Shown here: piece after piece, positions 11,964 to 13,280 of the stretch
Layout of the letters: each line of letters begins with the position of its first letter
Numbering within the stretch: position 1 is the first letter of the stretch
NCBI GenBank assembly: GCA_902489675.1
Contig: CABUAP010000021.1
Location: 1 to 13,280, forward strand
Direction: 5' to 3'
Source: an uncultured Azospirillum sp.
GTDB taxonomy: Bacteria > Pseudomonadota > Alphaproteobacteria > RF32 > CAG-239
Length of the DNA: 13,280 nt
Made by a program: the position numbers and the translations under genes
Notes under the pieces: generated by a model
Seen by the model: the letters and a program-made list of their open reading frames with translations, nothing else
What the model was told of the DNA's origin: nothing
Database searches by the model: none

Positions 11964-12737
11964 CTATTGGCGGCCAAACGGTTTCATTTTCAGCTTATTC
12001 CAGCCGCTGTTGTTCTTTTTTTCTTCCGCAGCGCGTTTGGCTTCTTCTTCTTTAGCTTTTTCAACCCATTTACGGATCGGTTCGCTGCGTTTGTTGACAA
12101 TTTTTCGCTGCTGTTCGTTTTGAACCACGCCGATCGGCAGCACCTGATTTAGCAGTGACGGCGATATAAATTCCGAATGCTTGGGACCCAGCGCTTTCAG
12201 CATGGCGTCGATAATTTCGGCACCGGGTTTGAAGTTGTAGACATGAACCGTTCCGCCGTAAAAAATAGCAAAAGAATGGCAGGGGGAAGATATCAGCATA
12301 TCCGTATAATCCACCCCGCGGACAAAGCGGATAATGATTTTGGGCTCAATCACGCATTGTTCGGCCTGATCAAATAAAACATTGCCTTCGGTTCCGAGAA
12401 AATATTTGGTAACCATATCCCGTACCGGCTGACCCATCACGCCGCAAAAGCCGCGGATCGGAAAGCCTTCCAAGGTGTATCCTTCATAATCGGCATTATA
12501 GGGAAAAACCTCGTAACAAAAGACCTGTTCGGCATTGACGATATTGTCGATTGCAAATTTCCCGGCTTCGTCATAAAAGCGCTGCTGCGGTTTAACTTCT
12601 TCGGTTGCCGCTGTTGTTTCTCGTTTCCAGGAACCTTCCGGCTGACTGAAAGATTGCACGCCTTCGACAGACTGGGCATAGCCTGCGGCGGAATAACAGG
12701 CGATCAGCCCTGCGATCAGCAAAATCGGTAATTTCAT
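11964..12737 (-). CDS. Exported protein of unknown function, cysteine-containing
   Basis: A 257-residue protein with an N-terminal export signal: Lys2, then a hydrophobic LPILLIAGLIACYSAAG run and a GYA-Q cleavage-like site near residue 21. The LIAC at 11-14 also fits a lipobox, so it may instead be a lipoprotein anchored at Cys14. The mature part has four cysteines (74, 98, 128, 153), an even number that could form two disulfides in the periplasm. It ends in a charged, Lys/Glu-rich, probably helical tail (about 218-257). I recognise no family. ATG 12737 is chosen because GGGAGGA ends 7 nt upstream, the signal peptide starts there and a strong promoter lies just before. The frame extends to 12821, but that would place the promoter inside the gene. 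Confidence 0.78.
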   Translation of the reverse strand: MKLPILLIAGLIACYSAAGYAQSVEGVQSFSQPEGSWKRETTAATEEVKPQQRFYDEAGKFAIDNIVNAEQVFCYEVFPYNADYEGYTLEGFPIRGFCGVMGQPVRDMVTKYFLGTEGNVLFDQAEQCVIEPKIIIRFVRGVDYTDMLISSPCHSFAIFYGGTVHVYNFKPGAEIIDAMLKALGPKHSEFISPSLLNQVLPIGVVQNEQQRKIVNKRSEPIRKWVEKAKEEEAKRAAEEKKNNSGWNKLKMKPFGRQ

Positions 12738-12767
12738 CAAAAAGTCCTCCCAAATAATTTTTCTGCA

Positions 12768-12796
12768 ATTATAACCAATCTTCATCGGTTTCTCAA
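12768..12796 (-). promoter_or_regulatory. Strong sigma-70 promoter of the exported-protein gene
   Basis: On the - strand TTGAGA (12796-12791, five of six matches) is followed after exactly 17 nt by a perfect TATAAT (12773-12768). Transcription would start near 12761, giving a leader of about 24 nt that contains the GGGAGGA ribosome binding site. It lies between lepA and this gene, so the gene has its own promoter even if lepA transcripts read through. Confidence 0.8.
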
Positions 12797-12810
12797 GCGG
12801 TAAATATGTT

Positions 12811-13280
12811 TTATTTGTCACTGATGCGCAGAGCTTCGATAAACGCCGATTGCGGAATTTCCACTTTGCCGAATTGGCGCATCCGGAGCTTGCCTTTCTT
12901 TTGTTTGTCGAGCAGTTTGCGCTTGCGGGTGATGTCGCCGCCGTAGCATTTGGCAGTCACGTCTTTGCGCAAGGCCGAGATGGTTTCGCGGGCAATTACC
13001 CGTCCGCCGATCGCCGCCTGAATCGGAATTTTGAACAAATGCCGCGGGATCAAATCTTTCAGACGTTCGCAAATCTGGCGTCCCCTGGCTTCCGCTTCTG
13101 AACGATGGCAAAGAAAAGCCAGCGCATCAACCGGTTCTTCGTTGATCAAAATCTGTACTTTGACCAAATCGGATTCCTGATGGCCGATGATCTCATAATC
13201 AAAGCTGGCATAGCCGCTGGTAATAGATTTCAAACGGTCATAAAAATCAAAGACAATTTCGTTTAGCGGAATCTGATAAA
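12811..13280 (-). CDS. lepA: Elongation factor 4 (LepA), C-terminal part
   Basis: The C-terminal ~155 residues of LepA/EF4, the ribosome-binding GTPase that back-translocates or remodels stalled ribosomes. The frame is open to the window edge and begins mid-protein with PLNEIVFDFYDRLKSITSGY followed by ASFDYE. The LepA-specific C-terminal domain follows: YGGDITRKRKLLDKQKKGK and a VEIPQSAFIEAL end, which is the expected terminus of the family. The GTPase domain and true start lie beyond the right edge, so an apparent TTG start at 13233 is not real. The stop is 73 nt before the exported-protein start, and no intrinsic terminator is seen between them. Confidence 0.96.
   Translation of the reverse strand, partial: YQIPLNEIVFDFYDRLKSITSGYASFDYEIIGHQESDLVKVQILINEEPVDALAFLCHRSEAEARGRQICERLKDLIPRHLFKIPIQAAIGGRVIARETISALRKDVTAKCYGGDITRKRKLLDKQKKGKLRMRQFGKVEIPQSAFIEALRISDK

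Noticed and set aside
12738..12821. Longer N-terminus for the exported protein
   Set aside because: It would bury the signal peptide 28 residues inside and place a near-consensus promoter and ribosome binding site within the coding region.
13231..13233. TTG as the start of a 140-residue protein
   Set aside because: The frame continues to the window edge with LepA sequence, so this is an internal leucine codon.

Overview
The window looks like a chromosomal segment of an alphaproteobacterium. The gene order is compact, base composition is moderate, and the proteins (FlhF/FlhG, an ABHD10-like hydrolase, a GT4 glycosyltransferase, ThrRS, LepA) are of alphaproteobacterial type. The reduced flagellar genes and the decaying repeats suggest an uncultured, perhaps host-associated lineage. 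The placement is inferred from protein character only; no search could be run.

Layout. 57-1872 (+): an AmpG-like MFS permease, then a small P-loop kinase-like protein. 1873-2429: a gene-free stretch with a 20-bp polypyrimidine tandem repeat held between two inverted REP-like hairpins, then a decaying array of the same repeat word. 7162-2430 (-): a tightly coupled flagellar cluster encoding a FliF-FliG fusion, FliN, FlhF, FlhG and a membrane-anchored J-domain protein with an SH3b-like C-terminus. 7983-7240 (-): an alpha/beta hydrolase. 8038-11154 (+): a glycosyltransferase and thrS, closed by a strong terminator. 11262-11470 (+): a promoter, a structured RNA of about 170 nt and a terminator, directly upstream of a small XRE-type regulator (11499-11885). 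A 42-bp perfect palindrome lies between that gene and a convergent exported protein of unknown function (12737-11964, -), which has its own strong promoter. The end of lepA (-) runs off the right edge.

Headline. The 461-residue protein at 7162-5777 joins the C-terminal part of the MS-ring protein FliF (TM, RBM3-like domain, TM) to the middle and C-terminal domains of the rotor protein FliG. FliF RBM1/RBM2 are not visible. The two parts that normally dock FliF to FliG, the FliF cytoplasmic tail and the FliG N-domain, are also absent. A covalent link would make that docking interface unnecessary, so this reads as a stripped-down MS-ring/C-ring subunit. The FliG half also has an apparent charge swap at two classical torque-helix positions and a degenerate EHPQ (FliM-binding) motif. 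Neither fliM nor fliH is present in the cluster.

Second point of interest: the RNA upstream of the XRE gene has a well-placed promoter, mutually exclusive helices and a terminator ending about 14 nt before the ribosome binding site. It may be a cis-acting attenuator/riboswitch or a free sRNA of a class I do not recognise.
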